The notes: generated by a model not told the origin, from the sequence alone. Numbered from the stretch's first letter, positions 26,447-34,378 are shown. The stretch is 64,000 nt of DNA from Tenacibaculum sp. 190130A14a (GCF_964048965.1 NZ_OZ040189.1:1364001-1428000), one strand, 5' to 3'. A program made the numbers and translations.

Positions 26447-27609
26447 CAACAAAAGGAATAACATATAAAAAACAAAGCTCCTCTTTTAGAGGAGCTTTAC
26501 GTTCTAGTTGGGTAATGGCTTTTGCAGGTTTAGGAGATGCTATTCTATATCCATTATTACCGGTATATGGTGCTGAATTGGGATTCTCAGCTTTGTTTAT
26601 TGGAATTTTACTTTCTATCAATCGATTTGTAAGAATCATTTCAAATACACACATCGCTAACTTAATTAATCAAATAGGAATGAAGAAGATGCTTATTGCA
26701 ACTTCGATGTTGGCAACGTTAACCACATTTGTATATGGATTGAAATTAGGAGCGGTACTATTTTTAATAGCAAGAGTTTTATGGGGATTGAGTTATTCTG
26801 GATTAAAAATCGCTACGTTAAATTACGCATCCAAATCTGAAAAGAATGCAGGGTTGGCATTCGGACTTACCACAGCCATAAAATCTTTAGGAAGTTTGTT
26901 TGTATTGTGGTTCGGATCTTATTTAATAGCGGCTGCAGGGGTTCAAAAAGGGCTTTTTGTTATAGCTAGTCTTAGCTTAATTGGTATTCTATTGGCTTTT
27001 ACATTACCGAGCATTCCATCAGAATCAAAAGCAGTAAATACCAAACAAACATTTTATCCAAGTACCATAAATATATTAGTTTTTCTAATGTCTCTCACAG
27101 TTGATGGTATTATGGTAGTGGCCTTGTCTAATTTGATAGGGAGCACTATGGAAATATCTGAAGTCCTAATTTTAGTAGCATTTTACTTATTCCTTAAAAA
27201 ACTATTTACTTTGTTATTCTCCATTTTAAGTGGAGTACTTTCTATAAAAATTCAACCGAGTATATTGTTTTCTGTAGGGGTAATATGTGTAATATTCGCT
27301 TTGCTGTTAATTGTGGTAGGTTTCCCAATAGTAGGAATCATTGTAGCTTTCTTATTTAACACAATGGTAGTTACATTTTCTCCATTGGTGGCTATAGAAC
27401 AACAAAAAGAAAACAAAAATTCATTGCAAGCAATTTCAAGTGTTAGTACTTGGTGGGATTTAGGGGCTGCACTGGGAGCTTTTATTGGAATTATACTTGT
27501 AAATGCTTTAGGAGTGCAAACACTTTTTTTAATTTTATCAATAACTTTAACTATCTTATTCATCATTTATATTATTCAAAATGCAACAACAAATCGTTCA
27601 ACTATATAA
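26437..27609 (+). CDS. MFS transporter
   Basis: 390 residues with about 12 membrane segments. The start overlaps the end of the Cys peptide (ATGTTGTTAA), which would couple translation; an ATG at 26515 is a shorter alternative, but the segment RSSWVMAFAGLGDAILYPLLPVY belongs to the first helix and favours 26437. Between TM2 and TM3 the IGMKKMLIATSMLA segment fits the MFS motif region. Exported substrate unknown; the context (ArsO-like enzyme, Cys-rich proteins) suggests a metalloid or electrophile conjugate. A hairpin (26474-26498) lies inside its first codons. Confidence 0.9.
   Translation: MLLTTKGITYKKQSSSFRGALRSSWVMAFAGLGDAILYPLLPVYGAELGFSALFIGILLSINRFVRIISNTHIANLINQIGMKKMLIATSMLATLTTFVYGLKLGAVLFLIARVLWGLSYSGLKIATLNYASKSEKNAGLAFGLTTAIKSLGSLFVLWFGSYLIAAAGVQKGLFVIASLSLIGILLAFTLPSIPSESKAVNTKQTFYPSTINILVFLMSLTVDGIMVVALSNLIGSTMEISEVLILVAFYLFLKKLFTLLFSILSGVLSIKIQPSILFSVGVICVIFALLLIVVGFPIVGIIVAFLFNTMVVTFSPLVAIEQQKENKNSLQAISSVSTWWDLGAALGAFIGIILVNALGVQTLFLILSITLTILFIIYIIQNATTNRSTI
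26474..26498 (+). other. Terminator-like hairpin in the first codons of the MFS gene
   Basis: AAAGCTCCTC / GAGGAGCTTT, a 10-bp perfect stem with a TTTTA loop, 28 bp after the Cys-peptide stop. There is no long T-run. It may lower transporter expression relative to the peptide. Confidence 0.6.
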
Positions 27610-28123
27610 TCCTTTATTAGGTTACGTTAAAAAGCGTGTTCGTAATCAAGAAGATGCTGAAGATTTAACACAAGATGTATTTTTTAAGTTGGCAAAGTCT
27701 ACTAAAGAGCCTGTAACTAATTTGAAAAGTTGGGTATATACAATTGCAAAAAATACTATTACAGATTACTATCGAAAAAAACATGTAGAAACAAATACGA
27801 TAGAAGAAGACACCTATATGAACTATGAATCTTCAGAAGATGCTGGGGAAGAATTAAGCACTTGTGTAAAGGCTTTTATAGAGCAATTACCAGAAGAGTA
27901 TAAAGAATTGTTAGTCTTGTCGGAATTAAAAGAAATCCCTCAAAAAGAAATTGCGGAACAGTTGAATATGAATTATGTAACTGTACGTTCTAAAATACAA
28001 CGTGGAAGAAAAAAATTAAAAGAACTAATTGATGGATGCTGTACCGTTTTACAAGGAGGAAAAGGAAGTATTATGGAGTACGAATCTAAAACTGGGTGTA
28101 ACAAAACAACATCGTGCGATTAA
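27581..28123 (+). CDS. sigZ: SigZ-type ECF RNA polymerase sigma factor with Cys-rich tail
   Basis: 180 residues. Region 2 (LLGYVKKRVRNQEDAEDLTQDVFFKLAKS, LKSWVYTIAKNTITDYYRK) and region 4 (LPEEYKELLVLSELKEIPQKEIAEQLNMNYVTVRSKIQRGRKKLKEL) are complete. After region 4 the SigZ-type end DGCCTVLQGGKGSIMEYES leads to TGC and TSCD, with Cys at 4 positions (2+1+1). It overlaps the MFS gene by 29 bp. No anti-sigma gene is next to it, so the Cys tail may itself sense thiol-reactive ligands (inference). Four promoters with common ECF-like elements lie around it. Confidence 0.9.
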   Translation: MQQQIVQLYNPLLGYVKKRVRNQEDAEDLTQDVFFKLAKSTKEPVTNLKSWVYTIAKNTITDYYRKKHVETNTIEEDTYMNYESSEDAGEELSTCVKAFIEQLPEEYKELLVLSELKEIPQKEIAEQLNMNYVTVRSKIQRGRKKLKELIDGCCTVLQGGKGSIMEYESKTGCNKTTSCD

Positions 28124-28126
28124 GAA

Positions 28127-28152
28127 TGCATCATTCTCATATACGATCGTCT
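28127..28152 (+). promoter_or_regulatory. SigZ-type ECF promoter 3 (C-S lyase operon)
   Basis: TGCATCAT at 28127-28134, 13-bp spacer, CGTCT at 28148-28152, starting right after the sigZ stop codon. Confidence 0.8.
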
Positions 28153-28170
28153 CAAATAAAAAAATAAATA

Positions 28171-29397
28171 ATGAATTCATTCGATACAGTTAAAACCAAC
28201 TATAAACACTCTTTTGTAAAGAGTAATCCAGAAATGTTAACCTCAATGTTCGGTACTACAGATGTAATACCTCTTTGGATTGCAGATATGGATTTTGAAG
28301 TTGCTGTGCCTATAAAAGAAGCACTACAAGAATTGATAGACAGAAATATATACGCCTATGAATTTAACACTACAGGAATTTATAAAGCCATTATTGATTG
28401 GAATGTAAAACGTCATCAATTGAAGTTAAACCCTGAATCATTTGTACAGGTAACAAGTGTATTAACCGGAATAGCTGTGCTAATTAAAGAGTTGACCAAT
28501 AAAGGAGAAGGTGTTATGATACAAACACCGGTGTATCATCAGTTTGCAAATGTTATTAAATCTACCGGTAGAAAAGTAGTAGCAAATCCTTTGAAAATAG
28601 TAGAAGGAAAATACCGAATGGATTTAGCAACAATTGAGAATAATTTTAAAGAAGAAGCGGTTAAATTGTTTTTGTTATGTAACCCACACAATCCAGTAGG
28701 ACGCGTATGGAGAAAAGAAGAACTAGAAGAATTAGTTCGGTTAGCAAATGCTTATGGTGTTACGATTATTAGTGATGAGATACATTCCGATATTGTATAT
28801 GCTAAAGCTACATTTCATAGTATAGCATCATTAAACGAAAGTGATAATCATATTGTTATTTTAGGGTCTCCGGCGAAAACATTTGGAATGCAAAGTATTT
28901 CTAATGGGTATCTCTATATAAAGAATGAAGCAATACACGAGAAAATAAAGAAAGTAGTGTCTTCTATGTATTTAGATCATGGAAGTATTATTGCAGGAAA
29001 TGCAACTATTGCGGCTTATACCAAAGGAGAAAAATGGTTGGATGAATTATTGAGTTATCTAGAAAACACCTTGAGCTGGATTGAAACCTTTCTTGAAAAA
29101 GAATTACCTCAAGTAAAACTATTTACTCCTGAAGGAACCTACCAAATTTGGTTAGATTTTAGAGAGTTAGGACTATCAGATAAAGCACTAGAGCATGTTA
29201 TAGTGAAGCAAGCAAAATTAGCTTTGGCACCAGGAAGTTGGTTTGAAAGTTCACATACACAGTTTATGAGAATGAATATTGCATCTCCTTTAGAAACAAT
29301 ACAAAAGGTATTTGGTCAGTTAAAAAAAGCTATTGATAATGGGGTAGATGAGAATTTCAATGAAAATGAAGAAGCTAGTTCGACTTGTTCTTGTTAA
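28171..29397 (+). CDS. MalY/PatB-type PLP C-S lyase with CSC tail
   Basis: 408 residues. Signature PLWIADMDFEVAVPIKEAL is that of the MalY/PatB cystathionine beta-lyase group. LLCNPHNPVGRVW and ISDEIHSDIVY form the PLP pocket and the Lys in LGSPAKTFGMQSIS is the Schiff-base residue. The last 15 residues are an acidic tail ending SSTCSC, absent from usual family members. It cleaves C-S bonds of cysteine conjugates (family knowledge). First gene of the operon behind SigZ-type promoter 3. It might also act as the missing lyase for ergothioneine, though egtBD are 6 kb away and not under this promoter. Confidence 0.9.
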   Translation: MNSFDTVKTNYKHSFVKSNPEMLTSMFGTTDVIPLWIADMDFEVAVPIKEALQELIDRNIYAYEFNTTGIYKAIIDWNVKRHQLKLNPESFVQVTSVLTGIAVLIKELTNKGEGVMIQTPVYHQFANVIKSTGRKVVANPLKIVEGKYRMDLATIENNFKEEAVKLFLLCNPHNPVGRVWRKEELEELVRLANAYGVTIISDEIHSDIVYAKATFHSIASLNESDNHIVILGSPAKTFGMQSISNGYLYIKNEAIHEKIKKVVSSMYLDHGSIIAGNATIAAYTKGEKWLDELLSYLENTLSWIETFLEKELPQVKLFTPEGTYQIWLDFRELGLSDKALEHVIVKQAKLALAPGSWFESSHTQFMRMNIASPLETIQKVFGQLKKAIDNGVDENFNENEEASSTCSC

Positions 29398-29419
29398 AAT
29401 CACCTGTATTATTTAGTAA

Positions 29420-30463
29420 ATGAAAATCTACGATACAATTGTAATTGGTGGTGGTCAAGCAGGACTTTCGGTAGCCTATTTTTTACGTCGTTCAAAGCTT
29501 GAATATTTGGTGTTGGATAACCAAGCGAAACCTGGTGGAGCATGGTTACATACTTGGAATAGTTTGAAACTATTTTCACCAACAGAGTATAGCTCATTAT
29601 CTGGTTGGATGATGCCTAAAAGTGAACATGAGTATCCGACTAAGAATGAATTTATTAATTATTTAGAGCAGTATGAACAGCGATATAATTTTCCTATTCG
29701 AAGAAATACAAAGGTTGTAAGTGTTCATAAAGAAGAAGGAATATTCAAAATAAGCACGAATCAAGGAGATTTTTATACCAAAACCTTAGTAAGTTCCACG
29801 GGGACAGCTCAAGAACCATTTATACCAGACTATGCCAATGTAGGAGAATTTGAAGGAGAGCAGTTACATTCGGTTAATTATAGAGATTCAAGTGATCTTT
29901 TGGGAAAGAAAGTGTTAATTGTTGGAGGAGGTAACTCAGGTGCGCAGATATTGGCAGAGGTCTCTAGAGTTGCTAGTACCCAATGGATCACTTTAGAAGA
30001 ACCTCATTTTTTACCTGATGATATAGATGGTCGTTATTTGTTTAACCAAGCAACGCAGAAGTTTTTAGGAAAGTCAACGGAACAACCTTCCAAAAGAAAG
30101 GCGTCTTTAAGTAGTATTGTAATGGTTGAAAGTGTAAAAGAAGCAAGAGATAGGAAAGTGTTACATACGAAAAGACCATTCAAATCATTTTATAAGGAAG
30201 GTGTTATTTGGAAAGATGGAACACAAGAGCCTTTTGATGTGGTAATTTGGTGTACAGGATTTAAAGCGAGTTTAAGACATTTAGATACACTAAATATCAT
30301 TAGAAATAACAAGATAGAAACGCAGTATACTCGCTCAGTAAAAGAACCGAATTTATGGTTGGTGGGTTATGGAAGCTGGACCGGTTTTGCTTCGGCTACC
30401 ATTTACGGAGTAGGAAAAACAGCAAGACAAACTGTAAAAGAAATAACAGAATTTTTATCATAA
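29420..30463 (+). CDS. ArsO-like flavin-dependent monooxygenase
   Basis: 347 residues. FAD site YDTIVIGGGQAGLSVAYFLRR, then the segment PGGAWLHTWNSLKLFSPTEYSSLSGW and SEHEYPTKNEFINYLEQYEQRY, which I recognise as the pattern of the ArsO group found in arsenic operons. The second site VLIVGGGNSGAQILAEV and GYGSWTGFASATIYGVG near the end complete it. It has no Cys tail. It is 23 bp after the C-S lyase in the same operon. Assignment to ArsO is from memory of that family; substrate not proven. Confidence 0.85.
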   Translation: MKIYDTIVIGGGQAGLSVAYFLRRSKLEYLVLDNQAKPGGAWLHTWNSLKLFSPTEYSSLSGWMMPKSEHEYPTKNEFINYLEQYEQRYNFPIRRNTKVVSVHKEEGIFKISTNQGDFYTKTLVSSTGTAQEPFIPDYANVGEFEGEQLHSVNYRDSSDLLGKKVLIVGGGNSGAQILAEVSRVASTQWITLEEPHFLPDDIDGRYLFNQATQKFLGKSTEQPSKRKASLSSIVMVESVKEARDRKVLHTKRPFKSFYKEGVIWKDGTQEPFDVVIWCTGFKASLRHLDTLNIIRNNKIETQYTRSVKEPNLWLVGYGSWTGFASATIYGVGKTARQTVKEITEFLS

Positions 30464-30480
30464 CTTGCATAAAAAAACAA

Positions 30481-31023
30481 ATGCAAAAAAGTAACAAGGT
30501 TTTTATAGCAACAAGTATAGACGGGTTTATAGCCGATAAAAATGGAAACATAGATTGGCTTCATGAAATACCTAATCCAGATAATATAGATATGGGATAT
30601 CATGAATTTACATCTTCAGTGGATGCTATTGTAATAGGAAGAACAACCTATGAAACGGTGCTGGGTTTTGGTATCGATTGGCCCTATCAGAAACCTGTGT
30701 TTGTGTTAAGTAATACACTGTCTGATGTACCTGAAAATCTGAAAAAAAAAGTGTTTTTAGTAAAAGGAACTTTAACCGAAGTTTTAGAGCAGATTCATAA
30801 TAAAGAATGTTATGCTCTTTATATAGATGGAGGAAAGGTGATCCAGAGTTTTTTAAAAGAAGATTTGATAGATGAAATGATTATAACAAAGATACCAGTA
30901 CTATTAGGAGAAGGAATATCCTTGTTTTCAAATTTACCAAATAGGCTACATTTTGAATGTATACACACTACAATATATTTAGATAAAGTGGTGCAAAATC
31001 ACTTTAAAAGAGTGAAATCATAA
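30481..31023 (+). CDS. Dihydrofolate reductase-like (RibD C-terminal domain) protein
   Basis: 180 residues from the ATG at 30481 (MQKSNKVFIATSIDGFIADK); a longer frame to 30355 overlaps the ArsO-like gene and is rejected. VDAIVIGRTTYETVLGF, VFVLSNTL and LYIDGGKVIQSFLKEDLIDEMIITKIPVLLGEGISLF mark the RibD_C/DHFR-like group of NADPH-dependent reductases. It is 18 bp after the ArsO-like gene; substrate unknown. Confidence 0.9.
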   Translation: MQKSNKVFIATSIDGFIADKNGNIDWLHEIPNPDNIDMGYHEFTSSVDAIVIGRTTYETVLGFGIDWPYQKPVFVLSNTLSDVPENLKKKVFLVKGTLTEVLEQIHNKECYALYIDGGKVIQSFLKEDLIDEMIITKIPVLLGEGISLFSNLPNRLHFECIHTTIYLDKVVQNHFKRVKS

Positions 31024-31029
31024 AATTTC

Positions 31030-31055
31030 TGCATCATTTTAGAATGTCATCGTCT
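31030..31055 (+). promoter_or_regulatory. SigZ-type ECF promoter 4 (exported Cys-rich protein)
   Basis: TGCATCAT at 31030-31037, 13-bp spacer, CGTCT at 31051-31055. It follows the DHFR-like stop codon by 6 bp and heads the gene at 31099. Confidence 0.8.
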
Positions 31056-31098
31056 TATCAGGTAGAATCAATGTTTAATTATTAAAACCTAAAAAACG

Positions 31099-31584
31099 AT
31101 GACATTTAAATTTAAACCAACAGTATTTGCAATTGCAGTAAGTTTCTTTACTCTTTTTACAACAAATGTATTAGCGCAAACGGCTTGTTGTGATGAGAAA
31201 AAAGACAAGGCCGCATGTAATACAGAGAAAGTAGCTGAAGAAAGTACTTCTGGATGTTTGCCTTCTAGTTGTAGAGGAGCTAAAACCAAGTTTGGTGAAG
31301 CAAAAGTAATTTCATCTTTAAGAGAAAATTTAATTGGGTTAAAAGCGCAAATGGAGCAATCTAAAACTCCAGTTTTTGCTCAACGTTCGTACGATATCCA
31401 TGGAATCGTTGGAGAAAACGAGGAGAAGAGTTTACAAATTATTGTGAGAGAGCTTAAGTTAATTGAAAAAGAGTTTGCTAGTAAAACAAAGTTCAAAACT
31501 TCAACTTTTAAGTTGCCTAGTAATAAAGCAAAGCAAGTAGCCTATTTAGATAATAGAATAAAAGAATTGAAAGCCTATTTGTAA
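31099..31584 (+). CDS. Exported Cys-rich protein
   Basis: 161 residues. Signal peptide of about 26 residues ends in TNVLAQTACC, so the mature protein begins near the Cys pair. Five Cys follow in the first 35 mature residues (ACC, AAC, SGCLPSSC). The rest is a Lys/Glu-rich helical domain without Cys (KSLQIIVRELKLIEKEF, AKQVAYLDNRIKELKAYL). No known family recognised. It opens the fourth SigZ-type unit; the next gene follows after 20 bp. Periplasmic metal or metalloid capture is inference. Confidence 0.82.
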   Translation: MTFKFKPTVFAIAVSFFTLFTTNVLAQTACCDEKKDKAACNTEKVAEESTSGCLPSSCRGAKTKFGEAKVISSLRENLIGLKAQMEQSKTPVFAQRSYDIHGIVGENEEKSLQIIVRELKLIEKEFASKTKFKTSTFKLPSNKAKQVAYLDNRIKELKAYL

Positions 31585-31604
31585 AAGCTAGAATTACATA
31601 AAAA

Positions 31605-32627
31605 ATGACTTTTAGAAAACTCATAAGTTTATCTATTGCTGTAAGTTTTGTTGTATTATTTGTTACAGGCGTTTTATCCTTTTTTCAACCTTATTCGAAC
31701 CATACAGCGACTTTACATACAGTGTTTGGAGTACTATTTACTTTTGGGGTAGTTTTCCATTTAAAAAACAATTTTCGCTCATTTATCTTATATCTCAAAG
31801 GAAAGTTACCGCTGTTTATAGTGCTAATTGGTGTATTGGTGTTTTTTGCAGGATACTATCAAATGTATCCTTTAAATAAGTTTATGGACTTTGGAGCTAA
31901 GCAGAAAGCAACAAGTGAAAAAGAACTTAACCGTACCGTTTTTGAGTTGGTAGAGATGAATACATTAAAAGATATTCAATTATCTATTGATGTTTTACGT
32001 TCAGAGCATTATTGGCATCCGCAAATGGCTATTTGGATCGAAGATACCGAAGGAAACTATAAAGAAACACTCTTTGTTTCAAAAGCAACAGCAAAAGGAT
32101 TGTTTTTTGGAGGAAGAAGTAAAGAGAATTTTAAAGATTTCGATGAAATTAAAAATGCATCAGGTGATTATAGAAGAGTAAATGCGTTGCCTGTTTGGTC
32201 GCATAAAAGAGGAGTGAAATATACAGATGGATTGTTTGTGCCTCCAAGTAATCAACCTTTACCAGATGCGATTACGGGAGCCACCATAACGGATAATTTT
32301 CAATTGCTAACCTCTGTTAATAAGTTGAAGGAGTTTACATTAAAGATAGAAATTAATGTAGCTTTTGATGATAATGAATATTACTCAGCATATGATTTTC
32401 CTGATGATAAGGTATTTCACAATGGAACAGGACAATTAGGACAGCCCTCTATAATTTTTGAAACAAAAGTAAATATGAATGATGATAAGAATTATTATTT
32501 AATGGATCTAGTTGGGCATGGTCATCATTCTGGACAAAACGGTATTATTTATAAAGATTTGTCGAGTTTAACCACAGCCAAAAAAATCATAGAACGAATA
32601 GTGTTAGGAGTACAAGAGAATCTTTAA
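31605..32627 (+). CDS. DUF4405/DUF2271-like membrane redox protein with flavinylation-like motif
   Basis: 340 residues. Three membrane segments (about 5-25, 35-55, 65-85), with His in NHTATLHTVFG and FHLKNNFR as candidate haem ligands in a b561-like bundle. The large outer domain has DAITGATIT at about 225, matching the D-x2-(S/T)-G-A-T-x-(S/T) motif in which ApbE attaches FMN to Thr, and GHGHHSGQNG near the end. It shares the SigZ unit with the exported Cys-rich protein. Membrane electron transfer is inference; no apbE gene is in the window. Confidence 0.78.
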   Translation: MTFRKLISLSIAVSFVVLFVTGVLSFFQPYSNHTATLHTVFGVLFTFGVVFHLKNNFRSFILYLKGKLPLFIVLIGVLVFFAGYYQMYPLNKFMDFGAKQKATSEKELNRTVFELVEMNTLKDIQLSIDVLRSEHYWHPQMAIWIEDTEGNYKETLFVSKATAKGLFFGGRSKENFKDFDEIKNASGDYRRVNALPVWSHKRGVKYTDGLFVPPSNQPLPDAITGATITDNFQLLTSVNKLKEFTLKIEINVAFDDNEYYSAYDFPDDKVFHNGTGQLGQPSIIFETKVNMNDDKNYYLMDLVGHGHHSGQNGIIYKDLSSLTTAKKIIERIVLGVQENL

Positions 32628-32695
32628 ATCTAAATTTTAAGAAAAGTTTAAAAGCTAATCCTTGCGAGAAAATTACTTGCATGGATTAGTTTTTT

Positions 32696-32703
32696 TATTT
32701 TTG
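32696..32703 (+). promoter_or_regulatory. -7 box giving a probably leaderless mRNA
   Basis: TATTTTTG fits TAnnTTTG; its last G is 4 bp before the ATG at 32708, so the mRNA would start at or next to the start codon. Confidence 0.55.
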
Positions 32704-32707
32704 AAGT

Positions 32708-33253
32708 ATGTCAGAAAATAAAAGTACAAACGAACAACTACACGAAATACTCAAGTTTCAGAAAGGAGATTTTTTTATGAAGCAAGGAAAGGTTTGTACG
32801 GTTATAGGTCAATTGCTTAAAGGAGTAATGAGAGGTTTTGAATATGATATAGATGGTAATGAAATAACAACTCATTTCTATCAAGAAGGTGATTTGATTG
32901 TAGGGAGTTTTCTTCCAAATGGAAAAATGACATTCACCATTGAAACTTTAGAAGACTGCGACGTTTCAGTAGCTAATTATTTAGAGGTGATGGCTAATGT
33001 AAATAAGGATAGAGAAATTACAGAAGTTATTACCAGGGAATTTCAAAAATTAAATCAACAATTACAGTCAAGATTAGTGTCACTTTTAAACTTAAACTCA
33101 TTAAAGAAGTATGAACTGTTTTTAAAAGAATACCCAAGCTTAATTAATCGCGTACCCAATTATTATATTGCAAATTATCTAGGAATTACTCCAACTCAGC
33201 TAAGCCGTGCTAGAAAGAAATTTGTTGAAAATTCAAATAAAAAATCACTTTAA
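32708..33253 (+). CDS. Crp/Fnr family transcriptional regulator
   Basis: 181 residues. Cupin-like effector barrel (FQKGDFFMKQGKVCTVIGQLLKGVMRGFEYD, then EITTHFYQEGDLIVGSF) and a C-terminal helix-turn-helix (VPNYYIANYLGITPTQLSRARKKF). It begins 80 bp after the SigZ-type unit and has its own -7 box almost on the ATG. Ligand unknown; typical cAMP-binding residues are not seen. Confidence 0.9.
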   Translation: MSENKSTNEQLHEILKFQKGDFFMKQGKVCTVIGQLLKGVMRGFEYDIDGNEITTHFYQEGDLIVGSFLPNGKMTFTIETLEDCDVSVANYLEVMANVNKDREITEVITREFQKLNQQLQSRLVSLLNLNSLKKYELFLKEYPSLINRVPNYYIANYLGITPTQLSRARKKFVENSNKKSL

Positions 33254-33350
33254 CTTTATCGTAAGCTCACTTCTCAACAAATGTTGATGAATGCCATATT
33301 TCATGATTATAATTTTGCTGAAACAAAGTTTAATTATAAGAAATGTATTT

Positions 33351-33926
33351 ATGAAAAATTTGATTTTAGCAGTTGCAATGTTAGTTGGTTTAACTTCATG
33401 TGGGCAACATGGACATGGAAGTTTTGCCTCAGAAACAAATGCCAATTCATTAGCACAACCTACTAATTTTCCTACGGTAGGTTTTAAAAAAGAATATCAA
33501 GAAACAATTGAATTTCCGGTAGCAAAAGTATTTCCATTATTTGAACCACAAGGGCGTTCGCTGTTATATAGTAAATGGAATCCGATACTATTAAAAGAGG
33601 GAGAAGATGGTTCATTAAAAGGGCGCATAGAGTTCTCTAAGTATGATGATTTAGATGTTTTTTTGAAAGTAACAAAATACAACCCTAAAAAAGGACATAT
33701 TCAATATTTTATTACTTGGGATGATTTTGAAGTTCAACGTATAGATATTTTCTGTACACCAGGAGAAAAAGAAAATACCACCAAAATTAGATGGATAGAA
33801 TACAATGCAGGTTTGTATGAAAAAGGAGAAAAGTTAGTAAGCATGTTTGTGAAAAAAGGTTACTTGGTGAAAGTAGTACAACGTTATATAAACAATATTA
33901 AAAAGCAGTTAGAGAATGGAAAATAA
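33351..33926 (+). CDS. SRPBCC-type lipoprotein
   Basis: 191 residues from the ATG at 33351; the frame extends upstream to 33291 but the lipoprotein signal MKNLILAVAMLVGLTSC fixes this start (Cys at residue 17). The mature part, beginning GFKKEYQETIEFPVAKVFPLFEPQGR, resembles START/SRPBCC-fold proteins that bind small hydrophobic ligands. It overlaps the next gene by 11 bp. Function unknown. Confidence 0.8.
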   Translation: MKNLILAVAMLVGLTSCGQHGHGSFASETNANSLAQPTNFPTVGFKKEYQETIEFPVAKVFPLFEPQGRSLLYSKWNPILLKEGEDGSLKGRIEFSKYDDLDVFLKVTKYNPKKGHIQYFITWDDFEVQRIDIFCTPGEKENTTKIRWIEYNAGLYEKGEKLVSMFVKKGYLVKVVQRYINNIKKQLENGK

Positions 33927-34338
33927 TATAAACACCCATTATACTTTTTCTGATACAGAGTTTTCTCAGCAATTGGCAAACTGTAATTTAAATCCAAAGT
34001 TATTTAATCACGAAGCGCATTTGCGATTGGGGTGGATTTTAATAAATAAATTAGGATTAAAAAAAGCGGAGGAAGAAGTTGAAAAACAACTTTTAAATTT
34101 TGGTAAGTATAATGGAGTACAGGACTTATATAATCGAACGGTTACGATTGTGGCAATGAGAGCAATTGATCATTTTATGAAGCGATCAAAAACTAAAAAA
34201 TTTAAAGAATTTATCAATGAGAACTCAAGGTTACAAACAAATTTCAAGGACCTCATTATGAAACATTATAGTTATAATATTTTTGAATCAGAAGAAGCAA
34301 AAAGCATATTTAAAGAACCTGATTTAAAACCTTTTTAA
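33916..34338 (+). CDS. Conserved hypothetical protein
   Basis: 140 residues, cytoplasmic, helical, no signal or membrane segment. NPKLFNHEAHLRLGWILINKLGL and YNRTVTIVAMRAIDHFMK are the best conserved-looking parts, with His in NHEAHL possibly binding metal. I do not recognise the family. It overlaps the SRPBCC lipoprotein gene and ends 12 bp before a terminator. Confidence 0.75.
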   Translation: MENNINTHYTFSDTEFSQQLANCNLNPKLFNHEAHLRLGWILINKLGLKKAEEEVEKQLLNFGKYNGVQDLYNRTVTIVAMRAIDHFMKRSKTKKFKEFINENSRLQTNFKDLIMKHYSYNIFESEEAKSIFKEPDLKPF

Positions 34339-34350
34339 AAAGAATTAATA

Positions 34351-34378
34351 AAACTCTGCAATGGCAGGGTTTTGTTTA
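34351..34378 (+). terminator. Terminator of the SRPBCC pair
   Basis: AACTCTGC / GCAGGGTT stem (one wobble) with AATG loop, followed by TTTGTTTATTT. Confidence 0.8.
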
